Part shown: in pieces, positions 8,606 through 17,413 of the stretch | Layout of the letters: the number at the start of each line of letters is the position of its first letter | Position numbering within the stretch: position 1 is the stretch's first letter | Assembly: GCF_004005865.1 (NCBI RefSeq) | Contig: NZ_SACN01000001.1 | Coordinates: 1,550,001 to 1,614,000, forward strand | Reading direction: 5' to 3' | DNA from: Sphingomonas crocodyli | Lineage (GTDB): Bacteria; Pseudomonadota; Alphaproteobacteria; Sphingomonadales; Sphingomonadaceae | DNA: 64,000 nt | Position numbers and translations under genes: made by a program | The notes under the pieces: generated by a model | The model's database searches: none | What the model was told of the DNA's origin: nothing | Seen by the model: the letters and a program-made list of their open reading frames with translations, nothing else

Positions 8606-9775
8606 TTACCGCTCGATGCACATGGCGATGCCCATGCCGCCGCCGATGCACAGGGTCGCGAGGCCCTTCTTCAGGTCGCGCTTCTGCATTTCGTAGAGCA
8701 GGGTCGTCAGCACGCGGGCGCCCGACGCGCCGACCGGGTGGCCGATCGCGATCGCGCCGCCGTTGACGTTGACGATGTCGGGGTTCCAGCCGAGTTCCTT
8801 GCCGACCGACAGCGCCTGCGCGGCGAACGCTTCGTTCGCCTCGATCAGTTCGATGTCGTTGAGCGTCCAGCCCGCCTTTTGCAGCGCGATGCGCGTCGCG
8901 GGTGCAGGGCCGATGCCCATGATCGCCGGATCGACGCCACAGGTCGCCCAGCTGGCGATGCGGCCGAGGACGGGGGCGCCGCGATCGGCGGCGTCCTTGC
9001 CCGACATCACGACGATCGCGGCCGCGCCGTCGTTGATGCCGCTGGCGTTGGCGGCGGTGACGGTGCCGTCCTTCTTGAAAGCGGGCTTCAGGCCGGCCAT
9101 CGCCTCGATCGTCGCGCCGTCGCGGATATATTCGTCATTCTCGACGATCGTGTCGCCCTTGCGGCCCTTGATCGTGACCGGGACGATCTCGTCCTTGAAG
9201 CGGCCCGCGGCGCGCGCGGCCGAAGCCTTGTTCTGGCTGGCGACCGCGAAGGCGTCCTGCTCCTCGCGCGTGACCTGATACTTCTCCGCCAGATTTTCGG
9301 CGGTGATGCCCATGTGATAATTGTTGAAGGCGTCGGTCAGGCCGTCATGCGTCATCGTGTCGATGAAGCTGACCGGACCCATCTTCACGCCGCCGCGCAG
9401 ATATTGCGCATGCGGGGCCATCGACATGCTTTCCTGCCCGCCCGCGACCACGATGCGCGCGTCGCCGCAACGGATCGACTGTGCCGCCAGCGCCACCGCG
9501 CGCAGGCCGGAGCCGCACAGCTGGTTGATGCCGACTGCGGTCGCTTCCTGCGGAATGCCCGCCGCCATCGCCGCCTGACGCGCCGGGTTCTGCCCCTGCG
9601 CCGCGGTGAGGATCTGGCCGAGCAGGACTTCCTGCACTTCGGCCGGGGCGACGCCCGCCTGGATCAGCGCCGCTTCGATCGCGGTCTTGCCCAGCAGATG
9701 CGCCGGGGTGGTGCCGAAAGCGCCCATGAAACTGCCGACGGGGGTGCGCTTTGCCCCGGTGATGACGATGTCCAT
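8606..9775 (-). CDS. phaA: Acetyl-CoA acetyltransferase (thiolase)
   Basis: A 389-residue biosynthetic thiolase that condenses two acetyl-CoA to acetoacetyl-CoA. The nucleophile is Cys87 in NQLCGSG. The His of GGAIAIGHPVGASG and the C-terminal Cys in LCIGGGMG complete the active site. The start MDIVITG at 9775 gives the normal family length. It follows the phaC-like gene in the same direction, consistent with a polyhydroxybutyrate locus, though it could also serve general acetyl-CoA metabolism. Confidence 0.92.
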   Translation of the reverse strand: MDIVITGAKRTPVGSFMGAFGTTPAHLLGKTAIEAALIQAGVAPAEVQEVLLGQILTAAQGQNPARQAAMAAGIPQEATAVGINQLCGSGLRAVALAAQSIRCGDARIVVAGGQESMSMAPHAQYLRGGVKMGPVSFIDTMTHDGLTDAFNNYHMGITAENLAEKYQVTREEQDAFAVASQNKASAARAAGRFKDEIVPVTIKGRKGDTIVENDEYIRDGATIEAMAGLKPAFKKDGTVTAANASGINDGAAAIVVMSGKDAADRGAPVLGRIASWATCGVDPAIMGIGPAPATRIALQKAGWTLNDIELIEANEAFAAQALSVGKELGWNPDIVNVNGGAIAIGHPVGASGARVLTTLLYEMQKRDLKKGLATLCIGGGMGIAMCIER

Positions 9776-9864
9776 CCTGAAAGTCGCTCCTTCTTGCCGC
9801 ATGAGCGAAGATTCTGTGCCTTCGTCTCGAATCGCGGTGCATTGCCCTGCGACGGGCGGGCCTA

Positions 9865-10929
9865 TCAGTTCTTCCGCACCTGCGAAAGCCAATCACCAAT
9901 TAGGGGCCATAAGGAGGTTTTGCCACGCCGGCCGACGATCATGCCGACATGGCCGTCGGACAGTTCGACCCGCTGGCCCCCGCGCCATGCGGTCGCGGCC
10001 GGGGTGATGCGATCGGTGGTGGAGGCGATGTTGAGGATGGGCATATCGAGCGTTTCGGGGCGGATGATGCGGCCGCCGACCTCCCATCGCCCTTCGCCGC
10101 TGGCATTGGCGGCCATCAGCCCTTCCATCAATTCGCGTGCGGCGGCAGCCGTCAGCGGCGCGCCGGCATTGGCCCAATCCTCGACTGCGATGAAATCCCC
10201 CTCCAGCGCCTTGTCCGGATCGAGCCGGCCGAAGCGGACGAATTTTTCCACCGTGCGCGCGGGATCGAGGCTCCAGAACGCCTGCTGCAGCACCTCCAGC
10301 GGCATCAGGCCCATCGCCTCGGCCGTGGGCTTCGCCTTCTCCCACAGCTCGCCCAGGCTGGCGCGCGATTCCGTCGGGAAACCGGCAAAATCCCAGGGGG
10401 CGGCGATCAGCGCCACGCCCGCCACCGGGCGCAGCGCGGCGGCCGCCAGCGCCATCGTGCCGCCCAGGCAATAGCCCGCGATCGCGGCGTCCGTGCCGAT
10501 CGCGTCGATCAGGGGGAGGAGCAGGGTTTCGACATGCCCGCCGATCGTCAGATCGCGCTCATCGGGTTCGGGCGTGCCCCAATCGAGCAGCAGCGGGCGC
10601 AATCCTTCGCGCGCCAGCCATTGCATCAGCGAATTGTGCGGAGCGAGATCGAGGATTTCGGAACCGTTGATCAGCGACGGCACGAAGATCACCGGACGCC
10701 CGGCGCCGCCAAAGTCGCGCAGCGTGGCACGGCCGGCGCTGGCGACGATCGCGCCGCTTTGCCCGCGTTCCGGGCGTTCCGCCTGCTGATAGGTCTTCAA
10801 TCCCTCCAGCGCGTGGCGCAGCCGTTCGGGCTGTCCTTCGGTTTCGCTGCGCAGCATGTGCAGGAACAGGGGCAGGGGGCGCGGCCTGTGTTGCGGCGCG
10901 GCAAGATTCGGTGCTATGGCTTCTATCAT
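9865..10929 (-). CDS. phaC: PhaC-like polyhydroxyalkanoate synthase (short alpha/beta hydrolase)
   Basis: A 354-residue alpha/beta-hydrolase. The lipase-like box is GYCLGG with Cys154 as nucleophile, which is the PHA-synthase signature, with an Asp in STTDRITP and a His in SDGHVGM. The segment VIFVPSLINGSEILDL...SLMQWLAREG is typical of PHA synthases. It is shorter than class I PhaC (about 580-600 residues) and close to class III PhaC size. The gene is divergent from phaR by 33 bases, which supports a storage-polymer role. Confidence 0.8.
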   Translation of the reverse strand: MIEAIAPNLAAPQHRPRPLPLFLHMLRSETEGQPERLRHALEGLKTYQQAERPERGQSGAIVASAGRATLRDFGGAGRPVIFVPSLINGSEILDLAPHNSLMQWLAREGLRPLLLDWGTPEPDERDLTIGGHVETLLLPLIDAIGTDAAIAGYCLGGTMALAAAALRPVAGVALIAAPWDFAGFPTESRASLGELWEKAKPTAEAMGLMPLEVLQQAFWSLDPARTVEKFVRFGRLDPDKALEGDFIAVEDWANAGAPLTAAAARELMEGLMAANASGEGRWEVGGRIIRPETLDMPILNIASTTDRITPAATAWRGGQRVELSDGHVGMIVGRRGKTSLWPLIGDWLSQVRKN

Positions 10930-10962
10930 CAGTCAGACGCGCATTTCGAAAGGTGGGGGAGC

Positions 10963-11526
10963 ATGGCGAAAGCGACGGACGGCACGGGCACGGTCATCAT
11001 CAAAAAATACGCCAATCGCCGGCTCTATAATACCGAGACTTCCAGCTACATCACGCTCGATCATCTGGCGACGATGACGCGCGAAGGCCGCGACTTCAAG
11101 GTCATCGACGCGAAGACCGAAGAGGACATCACCCACAACGTCCTGACCCAGATCATCATGGAAGAAGAGACGCGCGGCCAGACGATGCTGCCGGTCAGCT
11201 TCCTGCGCCAGCTGATCGCGCTTTATGGCGATTCGATGCAGTCGATGGTGCCGCAATATCTCGAAGCGTCGATGGATGCGTTCCGCCGCAACCAGCAGCA
11301 GTTCCGCAGCGCGATGGAAGGCGCCTTTTCGGGCGGCCCCTTCGCCGAGATCGCCAAGCGCAACATGGCGATGTTCGAAGCCGCCGCCTCGGCCTTCCAG
11401 CCCAAGGGCGGCAAGGCCCCCGAAGCGCCCAAGCCGGGTGCTGCGACTGAGGACAAGGCGAGCGAGGTCGACATCCTCAAGGCGCAGCTTGCCGCCATGC
11501 AGGCGCAGATCGACAAGCTGAAGTAA
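10963..11526 (+). CDS. phaR: Polyhydroxyalkanoate synthesis regulator PhaR
   Basis: A 187-residue regulator. It has the N-terminal PHB/PHA accumulation DNA-binding domain (VIIKKYANRRLYNTETSSYI, residues 11-30). The accumulation-regulator domain follows (RGQTMLPVSFLRQLIALYG), and the C-terminus is a coiled coil (DILKAQLAAMQAQIDKLK). PhaR binds both polymer granules and DNA, repressing phasin and synthesis genes until granules form. The short divergent gap to phaC probably holds the controlled promoter. Confidence 0.92.
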   Translation: MAKATDGTGTVIIKKYANRRLYNTETSSYITLDHLATMTREGRDFKVIDAKTEEDITHNVLTQIIMEEETRGQTMLPVSFLRQLIALYGDSMQSMVPQYLEASMDAFRRNQQQFRSAMEGAFSGGPFAEIAKRNMAMFEAAASAFQPKGGKAPEAPKPGAATEDKASEVDILKAQLAAMQAQIDKLK

Positions 11527-11537
11527 GATTACCTTTC

Positions 11538-11660
11538 ATCCTCCCCCGCCAGGGGGAGGTGTCAGCGCAAGCTGACGGAGGGGGAGGACGCGAGCCGCTG
11601 GTTGGCCGTATCCTCCCCCTCCGTCGCTTTCAGCGCCACCTCCCCCTGGCGGGGGAGGAT
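11538..11660. repeat. Intergenic inverted repeat, family C, copy 1
   Basis: A long element with outer arms atcctcccccgccagggggagg... / ...cctccccctggcgggggaggat and a second inner pair around gctgacggagggggagga. A second copy is at 13391-13514. It lies between the converging phaR and methyltransferase-like genes. Confidence 0.85.
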
Positions 11661-11664
11661 CAGA

Positions 11665-12468
11665 TCAGGGCTTCACGAACTTGAGCAGGAAGCGGTCGCT
11701 TTCGCCGATCGCCTGATATTTGGCGCGGTCCTTGTCGCCCAGCTTGTAGGTGGGGGGCAGGGTCCAGACGCCGTCGGGCCAGTCGTGCGTGTCCTTGGGG
11801 TTCGCGTTGACCTTCGATTCGCCGACCAGCTTGAAGCCTGCGGCGGTTGCGAGGCGGATCACGGTCGATTTCTTGATATAGCCGCTCGATTTTTCCAGCG
11901 CGCTGTCCTTGTCTTCAGGCAGGCGATGATCCTCGACGCCCAGGATGCCGCCGGGCTTGAGCGCGGCGAAGAAATCGCCGAACGCCTTCGCCGCGACCGG
12001 CTCGCCCGCCATGATCATGTTGTGGACGTTGCGGAAGGTGAGCACGCGATCCGCAGTGCCCGCCGGGATCGTGCTGGGCGCGGTGGCGCTGAACGCGTGG
12101 ACGGTGACGGGGCCCCAGAAGCCGACATTCTTTTCGGCCAGCGCCTTGAAGTTCGCGGCGCCCTTTTCACCCGGCATCGCGATATAGCTGCCCTTTTCGC
12201 GCAGCATCGGGGCGAGGATCGCGGTGAACCAGCCGCCGCCCGGCTGATATTCGACCACGGTCTGGGTCGGCTGCACCTCGAAGAACTCCAGCGTTTCGAC
12301 CGGGTGGCGATATTTGTCACGCGCGCGATCGGCCTCGCTGCGCTGCGGATCGGCCACCGCCGTCAGCAGGCCCGGATTGGGCAGCGGCTTGGCTGCGATC
12401 GTAATGGCGGGCACCGCGACCAGAGCGGCGGCGGCGAGAAGAAGATGGCGCAAACTGTATCTCCCCAT
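11665..12468 (-). CDS. Exported methyltransferase-like protein
   Basis: A 267-residue protein with an N-terminal signal peptide (MGRYSLRHLLLAAAALVAVPAITIAA). A class I methyltransferase-like fold follows: VVEYQPGGGWFTAILAPML resembles motif I, and ALKPGGILGVEDH resembles post-motif strands. Such periplasmic methyltransferase-like proteins occur in sphingomonads and related bacteria; whether SAM is used outside the cytoplasm is unclear. Its substrate is unknown. It is divergent from the small membrane-protein gene at 12493. Confidence 0.75.
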   Translation of the reverse strand: MGRYSLRHLLLAAAALVAVPAITIAAKPLPNPGLLTAVADPQRSEADRARDKYRHPVETLEFFEVQPTQTVVEYQPGGGWFTAILAPMLREKGSYIAMPGEKGAANFKALAEKNVGFWGPVTVHAFSATAPSTIPAGTADRVLTFRNVHNMIMAGEPVAAKAFGDFFAALKPGGILGVEDHRLPEDKDSALEKSSGYIKKSTVIRLATAAGFKLVGESKVNANPKDTHDWPDGVWTLPPTYKLGDKDRAKYQAIGESDRFLLKFVKP

Positions 12469-12492
12469 TGAAGCGACGCGCCATCATGGCGC

Positions 12493-12696
12493 ATGGGGCC
12501 GAACGTGCAATCCGACTATGCGATCCCTACGCTGATTTTAGCCGCGCTGACCATCTTTACGATGATCGGGGAGCGCGTGGCGATGCGCCGGCGCGTGCCG
12601 GGCGGGCGACCCGGCCTGATCCCCTGGTCGTTGCTGACGATCCTGCTGCTGATCGTCACCGCCTTCCTGGTGGCGACATGGGTGCGTGAGGGGTAA
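12493..12696 (+). CDS. Small membrane protein of unknown function
   Basis: A 67-residue protein with two predicted transmembrane helices (about residues 9-26 and 44-62) joined by a basic loop (RMRRRVPGGRPG-like). I recognise no family. It lies 29 bases upstream of the GST gene on the same strand, so it may be co-transcribed with it. Confidence 0.55.
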   Translation: MGPNVQSDYAIPTLILAALTIFTMIGERVAMRRRVPGGRPGLIPWSLLTILLLIVTAFLVATWVREG

Positions 12697-12725
12697 GGAT
12701 TCTCGCACGCGAAGGGGGACGATCG

Positions 12726-13385
12726 ATGCTGAAGCTGCTTATCGGGAACAAGGCCTATAGCAGCTGGTCGCTGCGCGGGTGGCTGGCACTCAAGCAATCG
12801 GGGCTGCCGTTTGAGGAAGAGGTCGTCTCGCTTTATGGCGAGAGCTGGGAAAGCCGCCGGCTCGAAGCCGATTTCGCGCCGTCGAACGGCAAGGTGCCGA
12901 TCCTGTGGGACGGCGACATCGCGATCTGGGAATCGACCGCGATCATCGATCATCTGGCGGACAAGGTGGGCGTCGACCGCTACTGGCCAGCCGATCCCGC
13001 CGCGCGCGCCTTTGCGCGTTCGATCGCGGCGGAGATGCATGCGGGCTATTCGGCGCTGCGCAGTCACTGCACGATGAACCTGCGCCACGTCTATCCGTCC
13101 GAACCGCTGCCGCCTGAGGTCGAGGCCGATGTGCAGCGGATCACCTCGCTGTGGGATCAGGCGCGGACGCGCTTCGGGGGCGGCGGCGATTTCCTGTTCG
13201 GGGCGTTCGGCGCGGCGGATATCATGTTTTCGGCGGTGGTGACGCGCTTCCGCACCTATTCGATCCCGATCCCCGCGCTGGCGGCGGATTATTGCGAGGC
13301 GGTGCGCGCGCATCCGTTCATGGTGGAGTGGGCCGAGGGCGCGGCGCGGGAGACGTGGGTGATCGAGAAGTTCGAGCGGGCCTGA
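12726..13385 (+). CDS. Glutathione S-transferase family protein
   Basis: A 219-residue two-domain GST. The N-terminal thioredoxin-like domain (LLIGNKAYSSWSLRGWLALK) ends in the glutathione-binding VPILWDG...IWESTAIIDHLA motif (about residues 57-77). A helical C-terminal domain follows (FLFGAFGAADIMFSAVVTRF). The AYSSWS motif places it in the YfcF-like/beta-like bacterial group, possibly with a Ser as catalytic residue. The substrate is unknown. Confidence 0.87.
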   Translation: MLKLLIGNKAYSSWSLRGWLALKQSGLPFEEEVVSLYGESWESRRLEADFAPSNGKVPILWDGDIAIWESTAIIDHLADKVGVDRYWPADPAARAFARSIAAEMHAGYSALRSHCTMNLRHVYPSEPLPPEVEADVQRITSLWDQARTRFGGGGDFLFGAFGAADIMFSAVVTRFRTYSIPIPALAADYCEAVRAHPFMVEWAEGAARETWVIEKFERA

Positions 13386-13390
13386 ACCCA

Positions 13391-13514
13391 ATCCTCCCCC
13401 GCCAGGGGGAGGTGTCAGCGTAGCTGACGGAGGGGGAGGGTGGCGGCTAACTGGCGTCTCGTATCCTCCCCCTCCGTCGCCTTCGGCGCCACCTCCCCCT
13501 GGCGGGGGGAGGAT
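13391..13514. repeat. Intergenic inverted repeat, family C, copy 2
   Basis: A near-identical copy of 11538-11660, again between two converging genes (GST and cupin). The repeated choice of convergent gaps suggests it serves as a transcript end. Confidence 0.85.
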
Positions 13515-13517
13515 CAA

Positions 13518-13961
13518 TTAGTACGTCGTCCCGTCCCTGCGCTGATACGCGCCATCGCTCAGGTGCATGTCGATGTCGGGATAGTGGCAGTCGGTCGCGC
13601 TGGGCCGCCCGACCGCGACGAACACGCAGTCGGCGTCGCTTTCGTTGATCAGGTGGTGGCCGTTGCCGTCGCCCTTGGGGAAGGCGAGGATGTCGCCGGG
13701 GCGGACAGGCGTGCGGCCATTGTCGTCGATCAGCACCGCTTCGCCCGCGATCATCACGACGATTTCGTCCTCGCCCTCATGCCAGTGGCGCTGGCTGGAC
13801 CAGCCGCCGGGCTTCAGCACGACATGGCTCGCGCCGAAATCGGTGATCCCGCCGGCGGGGGCGAGGCGGCGGTAGAAGCGGCCCTGCACGTCGTTCGAAT
13901 AAGGCGGCGGATAGCCGGTGGCGTTCGTCTGTGGAACGGCGTCAAGATCGATGCGCGGCAT
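13518..13961 (-). CDS. Cupin-domain protein
   Basis: A 147-residue single cupin barrel. Motif 1 is RHWHEGEDEIVVMIAGEAVLID, with the metal-binding His-x-His and Glu. Motif 2 is GDILAFPKGDGNGHHLIN with the last His. Proteins of this type act as sugar isomerases, dioxygenases or metal-dependent regulators; the sequence alone does not decide. The ATG at 13961 is preferred over 13988 because the domain begins with PRIDLDAV. Confidence 0.82.
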   Translation of the reverse strand: MPRIDLDAVPQTNATGYPPPYSNDVQGRFYRRLAPAGGITDFGASHVVLKPGGWSSQRHWHEGEDEIVVMIAGEAVLIDDNGRTPVRPGDILAFPKGDGNGHHLINESDADCVFVAVGRPSATDCHYPDIDMHLSDGAYQRRDGTTY

Positions 13962-14011
13962 ATGGTTCTCCCGCGCATATGGTGGCACAGCGGGGCAGGA
14001 AGGGAAGGGCG

Positions 14012-14650
14012 ATGCTGCTTCGGGGGATGCTGTGTCTGATCGCGGTCGCGCTGGCCGTGCCCGCTGCAGCGCGCGAGACGGGGCGGCGGGCGACGCTGTC
14101 CGGCAAGATCGATCCGAACAGCGATTATGCGAAGTTCGTTCGCCGTCTGCGCGATGGCGATACGGCGATCGATTATGCGGCCTTCCGGCTGAGCTTTACG
14201 AAGCTGCCGGACTATGACGGGCTCGACCGGCTCGATACTGCGCCCGCTTATGCCGCGCTGCGCGAGAGGAAGGTCGGCCTCGCGCTCGATATCGCGGTGA
14301 AGCGGCTCGATGTCGCTTATGTCGATATCGACGCGCATCTGATCGCGGTTGCGGTCTATCGGATGATGGGCCTGCCCGACAAAGCCGAGGAGGCGACCGC
14401 GATCGCGCGTGGCCTGATGACGGCGCTGCGCGCGACCGGCGACGGGAAGGGGCCGCAGACCGCCTACAGGCCGATCCTGCTGGGCGAGGAATATCTGCTG
14501 GCCAACGCATCCGGCCTGCGCGTCGCGGGGCGCGAGGAACTGCGCGGGCATGACGTGCTGCGCGTCGTCGATCCCAAGACGGGCGCAAAGTCCGACATCT
14601 GGTTCGACAGCGCAGGCTTTTCGGCTAATACGCCCGCGCCCGCACCATAG
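14012..14650 (+). CDS. DUF4919 secreted protein
   Basis: A 212-residue protein with a signal peptide (MLLRGMLCLIAVALAVPAAARE). A DUF4919-like body follows, with the conserved DYAAFRLSFTKLPDY near residue 54 and YEVL-type helices (MGLPDKAEEATAIARGLMTAL). Function unknown in this family. The start at 14012 was chosen for the signal peptide and the gggaaggg upstream. It lies 7 bases before dapE and is probably co-transcribed with it. Confidence 0.75.
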   Translation: MLLRGMLCLIAVALAVPAAARETGRRATLSGKIDPNSDYAKFVRRLRDGDTAIDYAAFRLSFTKLPDYDGLDRLDTAPAYAALRERKVGLALDIAVKRLDVAYVDIDAHLIAVAVYRMMGLPDKAEEATAIARGLMTALRATGDGKGPQTAYRPILLGEEYLLANASGLRVAGREELRGHDVLRVVDPKTGAKSDIWFDSAGFSANTPAPAP

Positions 14651-14657
14651 AGGTTCC

Positions 14658-15782
14658 ATGTCGCTCGACCCGCTCGCCCTTGCCGAACGCCTGATCGCCT
14701 GCCCCAGCGTCACCCCCGCCGATGCGGGTGCGATGGGCGTGCTGGGGAGTGCGCTGGAGGGGATCGGTTTCACCGTCCACCGCTTCGCGGCTGGCGAGGC
14801 GCCCGACGGGCCGATCGAGAATCTGTTCGCAATGCGGGGCCACGGCGCGCCGCACTTCGCCTTTGCGGGGCATACCGATGTGGTGCCCGCGGGGGATGGA
14901 TGGTCGGCCGATCCGTTCGTGCCCGCGATCCGGGGCGACCTGCTCTATGGGCGCGGCGCGGTGGACATGAAAGGGGCGATCGCCGCCTTCGTCGCCGCGG
15001 CCGATCGCGTGTCGCAGCATCAGGGTACGCTCAGCCTGATCATCACGGGCGATGAGGAAGGGCCGGCGACCTACGGCACCGTCGCCCTGATCGACTGGAT
15101 GAATGCGCGCGGCATCCGGCCCGATCTGTGCCTTGTCGGCGAACCGACATCGACCCATCGGCTGGGCGATATGGTCAAGATCGGGCGGCGCGGTTCGGTC
15201 AATATCTGGATCGAAGTGCCGGGGACGCAGGGGCATGTCGCCTATCCGCATCTCGCCGACAATCCGGTGCCGCGTCTGATCGCCGCGCTCGATGCGCTGG
15301 CGAAGCTGCACCTCGACGACGGCAATGACTGGTTCCAGCCGTCGAACCTCGAGATCACCACCGTCGATGTCGGCAATGGCGCGACCAACCTGATCCCCGG
15401 CGCGGCGCGCGCGCGGATCAACATTCGTTTCAACGACGAACATCGCGGTGCGGAGCTGATCGCCCGGGTCGAGGCGATCGTGAAGGACCATGCGCCGACC
15501 GCGAATGTGCGCGGGATCGTTTCGGGCGAAAGTTTCGTCACGAAGCCGGGCGCGCTGTCGACGTTGGTCGCAGACGCGATCCGCGAGCGCACAGGCATCG
15601 ATCCCGAACTGTCGACGACGGGCGGGACGAGCGACGCTCGCTTCCTCTCGCGGCTGTGCCCGGTTGTCGAGTTCGGCCTGCCCAATGCGACGATGCACAA
15701 GCTCGATGAGGCCGCGGCGGTGGCGGATATCGAGGCGCTCGCGGATATCTACGCGGATATCATCCGGGCGGCGCTCAAATAG
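14658..15782 (+). CDS. dapE: Succinyl-diaminopimelate desuccinylase
   Basis: A 374-residue zinc peptidase-like enzyme (M20 family) of lysine and peptidoglycan precursor synthesis. It hydrolyses N-succinyl-LL-diaminopimelate. Metal ligands are visible in AGHTDVVPAGD (His72, Asp74) and GRGAVDMKG (Asp about 104). GDEEGPATYGT (general base Glu) and the C-terminal MHKLDE stretch complete the site. Length and motif order match DapE. Confidence 0.93.
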   Translation: MSLDPLALAERLIACPSVTPADAGAMGVLGSALEGIGFTVHRFAAGEAPDGPIENLFAMRGHGAPHFAFAGHTDVVPAGDGWSADPFVPAIRGDLLYGRGAVDMKGAIAAFVAAADRVSQHQGTLSLIITGDEEGPATYGTVALIDWMNARGIRPDLCLVGEPTSTHRLGDMVKIGRRGSVNIWIEVPGTQGHVAYPHLADNPVPRLIAALDALAKLHLDDGNDWFQPSNLEITTVDVGNGATNLIPGAARARINIRFNDEHRGAELIARVEAIVKDHAPTANVRGIVSGESFVTKPGALSTLVADAIRERTGIDPELSTTGGTSDARFLSRLCPVVEFGLPNATMHKLDEAAAVADIEALADIYADIIRAALK

Positions 15783-15865
15783 CGTCATCCCGGCGGAGGC
15801 CGGGATCTCAGGAGAGATGCGCTGGGCTAGAGACGCCTGAGATCCCGGCCTCCGCCGGGATGACG
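15783..15865. repeat. Intergenic inverted repeat, family B, copy 3
   Basis: The arms cgtcatcccggcggaggcc / ggcctccgccgggatgacg are separated by about 30 bases. It starts immediately at the dapE stop codon and ends at the stop of the converging SnoaL-like gene. Confidence 0.85.
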
Positions 15866-15866
15866 G

Positions 15867-16280
15867 TTACGGAATCGGATCGGGCAGTTTCGGCATCGGC
15901 GGGAGTTTGTGGCCGAACTGGAGGTAGGGGATCAGCGAATTGTTATGCTCGCGGATTTCCTTGATCTTGCCGCCTTCGATGCGGATCAGGAAATGATAGT
16001 CGTTGGCATAGATGCTGCCATCGATCAGCGGGCCTTCGCCGCTGGTTTCCACCGCGACGCGATCCTCGTCCGCAGTGACGTTGCGGATCACCATCCTGAA
16101 CGGACCCGCGCGCACCGCGCGGAAGGCGTTGGCGACCTGAAGGAAGGTCTCGCGATCGAGCACGCCGCGTCCCGGCACCCACCAGGTGATATCGTCGGCG
16201 AGCAGGCTCATGTCGCGCTCCCCCGACGAAATCGAATTGATGAAGCGGATCGCGAGGTCTTTGTTCTCCGCGACGCCCAT
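15867..16280 (-). CDS. SnoaL/NTF2-like protein
   Basis: A 137-residue NTF2-fold protein (MGVAENKDLAIRFINSISSG...DITWWVPGRG...). The hydrophobic pocket residues and the C-terminal strand ANDYHFLIRIEGGKIKEIREHNNS are typical of SnoaL-like polyketide-cyclase or ketosteroid-isomerase-type folds. The ligand is unknown. The downstream SDR gene begins just upstream on the same strand (17 bases apart), suggesting a two-gene unit of small-molecule metabolism. Confidence 0.8.
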   Translation of the reverse strand: MGVAENKDLAIRFINSISSGERDMSLLADDITWWVPGRGVLDRETFLQVANAFRAVRAGPFRMVIRNVTADEDRVAVETSGEGPLIDGSIYANDYHFLIRIEGGKIKEIREHNNSLIPYLQFGHKLPPMPKLPDPIP

Positions 16281-16297
16281 AGTCCCCTCCGTGGCTG

Positions 16298-17113
16298 TTA
16301 TTCTCCAGCCATATAATCGGCGAAGGCCTGCTGCCAGTCGGGGTGCCAGCGCGATAATGCAGGACGGTTCTCGATGATGTCGCCCATCGCCCAGGCCATG
16401 CGCTTCTGATTCATCTCGCGGGTGACGTCATTGTCGGGGCAGAGGATGTAGAAATCGCCCGCCGCGATGCGATCGATCATGAAGTCGGCGACCTGCTCGG
16501 CGCTCCACGCTCCCGCCGGCTTCACGGTCGCGCCGCCGCGCTGGGTCATGCCGGTGAAGGTGTAGCCGGGGATGAGCAGGTGGGCGCTGATCCGGTCGCC
16601 CGTTTGTTCGCGCAGCGAGTGCGCCAGCCCCTCGGTCAGCGCCTTCACGCCGGACTTGGCGACATTGTAGGCGGTGTTGCCGGGCGGCTGGGTGATGCCT
16701 TGTTTCGAGCCGGTGTTGATGACGATGCCCGGCTTGTCGCCGGCGATCATCGCAGGGACGAACGCCTGCACGCCGTTGAGCACGCCCATCAGGTTGATCG
16801 CGATCGTGCGATCCCAGATGTCGGCGGCCGAAAGGCTGTCCGCCCCGCCGTGGATCGCGGCATTGTTCATCAGCAGCGCGACGGGGCCGAAGCGGTCGCG
16901 CACGTCCGTCGCCAGCTTTTCGACCGCAGCACGATCGCTCACATCGACGACGAAGCCGGTGCCGATGCCCTTGGCCGCCTCGATCACGCCGGGGGCGCTG
17001 TCGACCAGACAGATTGTCATGCCCTTCGCCGCAAGCCGTTTCGCGACGGCAAGCCCGATGCCGCCTGCCGCGCCGGTGACGACCGCGACATTGCCGGGGG
17101 AGATCGCGTCCAT
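16298..17113 (-). CDS. Short-chain dehydrogenase/reductase
   Basis: A 271-residue SDR. The NAD(P)-binding glycine motif is VVTGAAGGIG (residues 11-20) and the NNAA motif is LLMNNAAIHGG. The catalytic Ser lies in VINTGSKQG, and the Tyr/Lys pair in YNVAKSGVKAL. It is therefore an active oxidoreductase; the substrate is unknown. The start MDAISPGN at 17113 gives the usual N-terminus. tRNA-Leu lies directly upstream. Confidence 0.9.
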   Translation of the reverse strand: MDAISPGNVAVVTGAAGGIGLAVAKRLAAKGMTICLVDSAPGVIEAAKGIGTGFVVDVSDRAAVEKLATDVRDRFGPVALLMNNAAIHGGADSLSAADIWDRTIAINLMGVLNGVQAFVPAMIAGDKPGIVINTGSKQGITQPPGNTAYNVAKSGVKALTEGLAHSLREQTGDRISAHLLIPGYTFTGMTQRGGATVKPAGAWSAEQVADFMIDRIAAGDFYILCPDNDVTREMNQKRMAWAMGDIIENRPALSRWHPDWQQAFADYMAGE

Positions 17114-17141
17114 TGGCCGATCCTTTCGTGCTGGGGAAAGC

Positions 17142-17227
17142 TGGTACGGGCGGTCGGACTCGAACCGACATGTTGTTGCCAACGGCGGATTTTGAATCCG
17201 CTGCGTCTACCATTCCGCCACGCCCGC
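17142..17227 (-). tRNA. tRNA-Leu (anticodon CAA)
   Basis: The minus strand reads gcgggcgtggcggaatgg..., a class II tRNA of 86 nt including an encoded CCA. The anticodon arm gcgga-ttCAAaa-tccgc carries CAA. The long variable arm (gttggcaacaac) and T arm (gtcgg-ttcgagt-ccgac) are intact, and the acceptor pairs gcgggcg with cgcccgt. Confidence 0.93.
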
Positions 17228-17293
17228 AGCTGGAAGGATCGATCCTCTAGGCAAAGCTCGGGCCGATTGCCAGTGTGGAATTAAGATATCGTG

Positions 17294-17400
17294 CGTCACC
17301 CCGGCCTTGTGCCGGGGTCCACCATGCCGCATGCCCTGCGCATATTTCTCATGCCCTACGCCTGCCGCCCGGTGGACCCCGGCACAAGGCCGGGGTGACG
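17294..17400. repeat. Intergenic inverted repeat, family E
   Basis: The perfect arms cgtcaccccggccttgtgcc... and ...ggcacaaggccggggtgacg enclose about 50 bases. A related single hairpin is at about 120-147. This is another chromosomal hairpin family, between tRNA-Leu and the membrane-protein gene. Confidence 0.85.
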
Positions 17401-17413
17401 GAGTGGGGCTGGC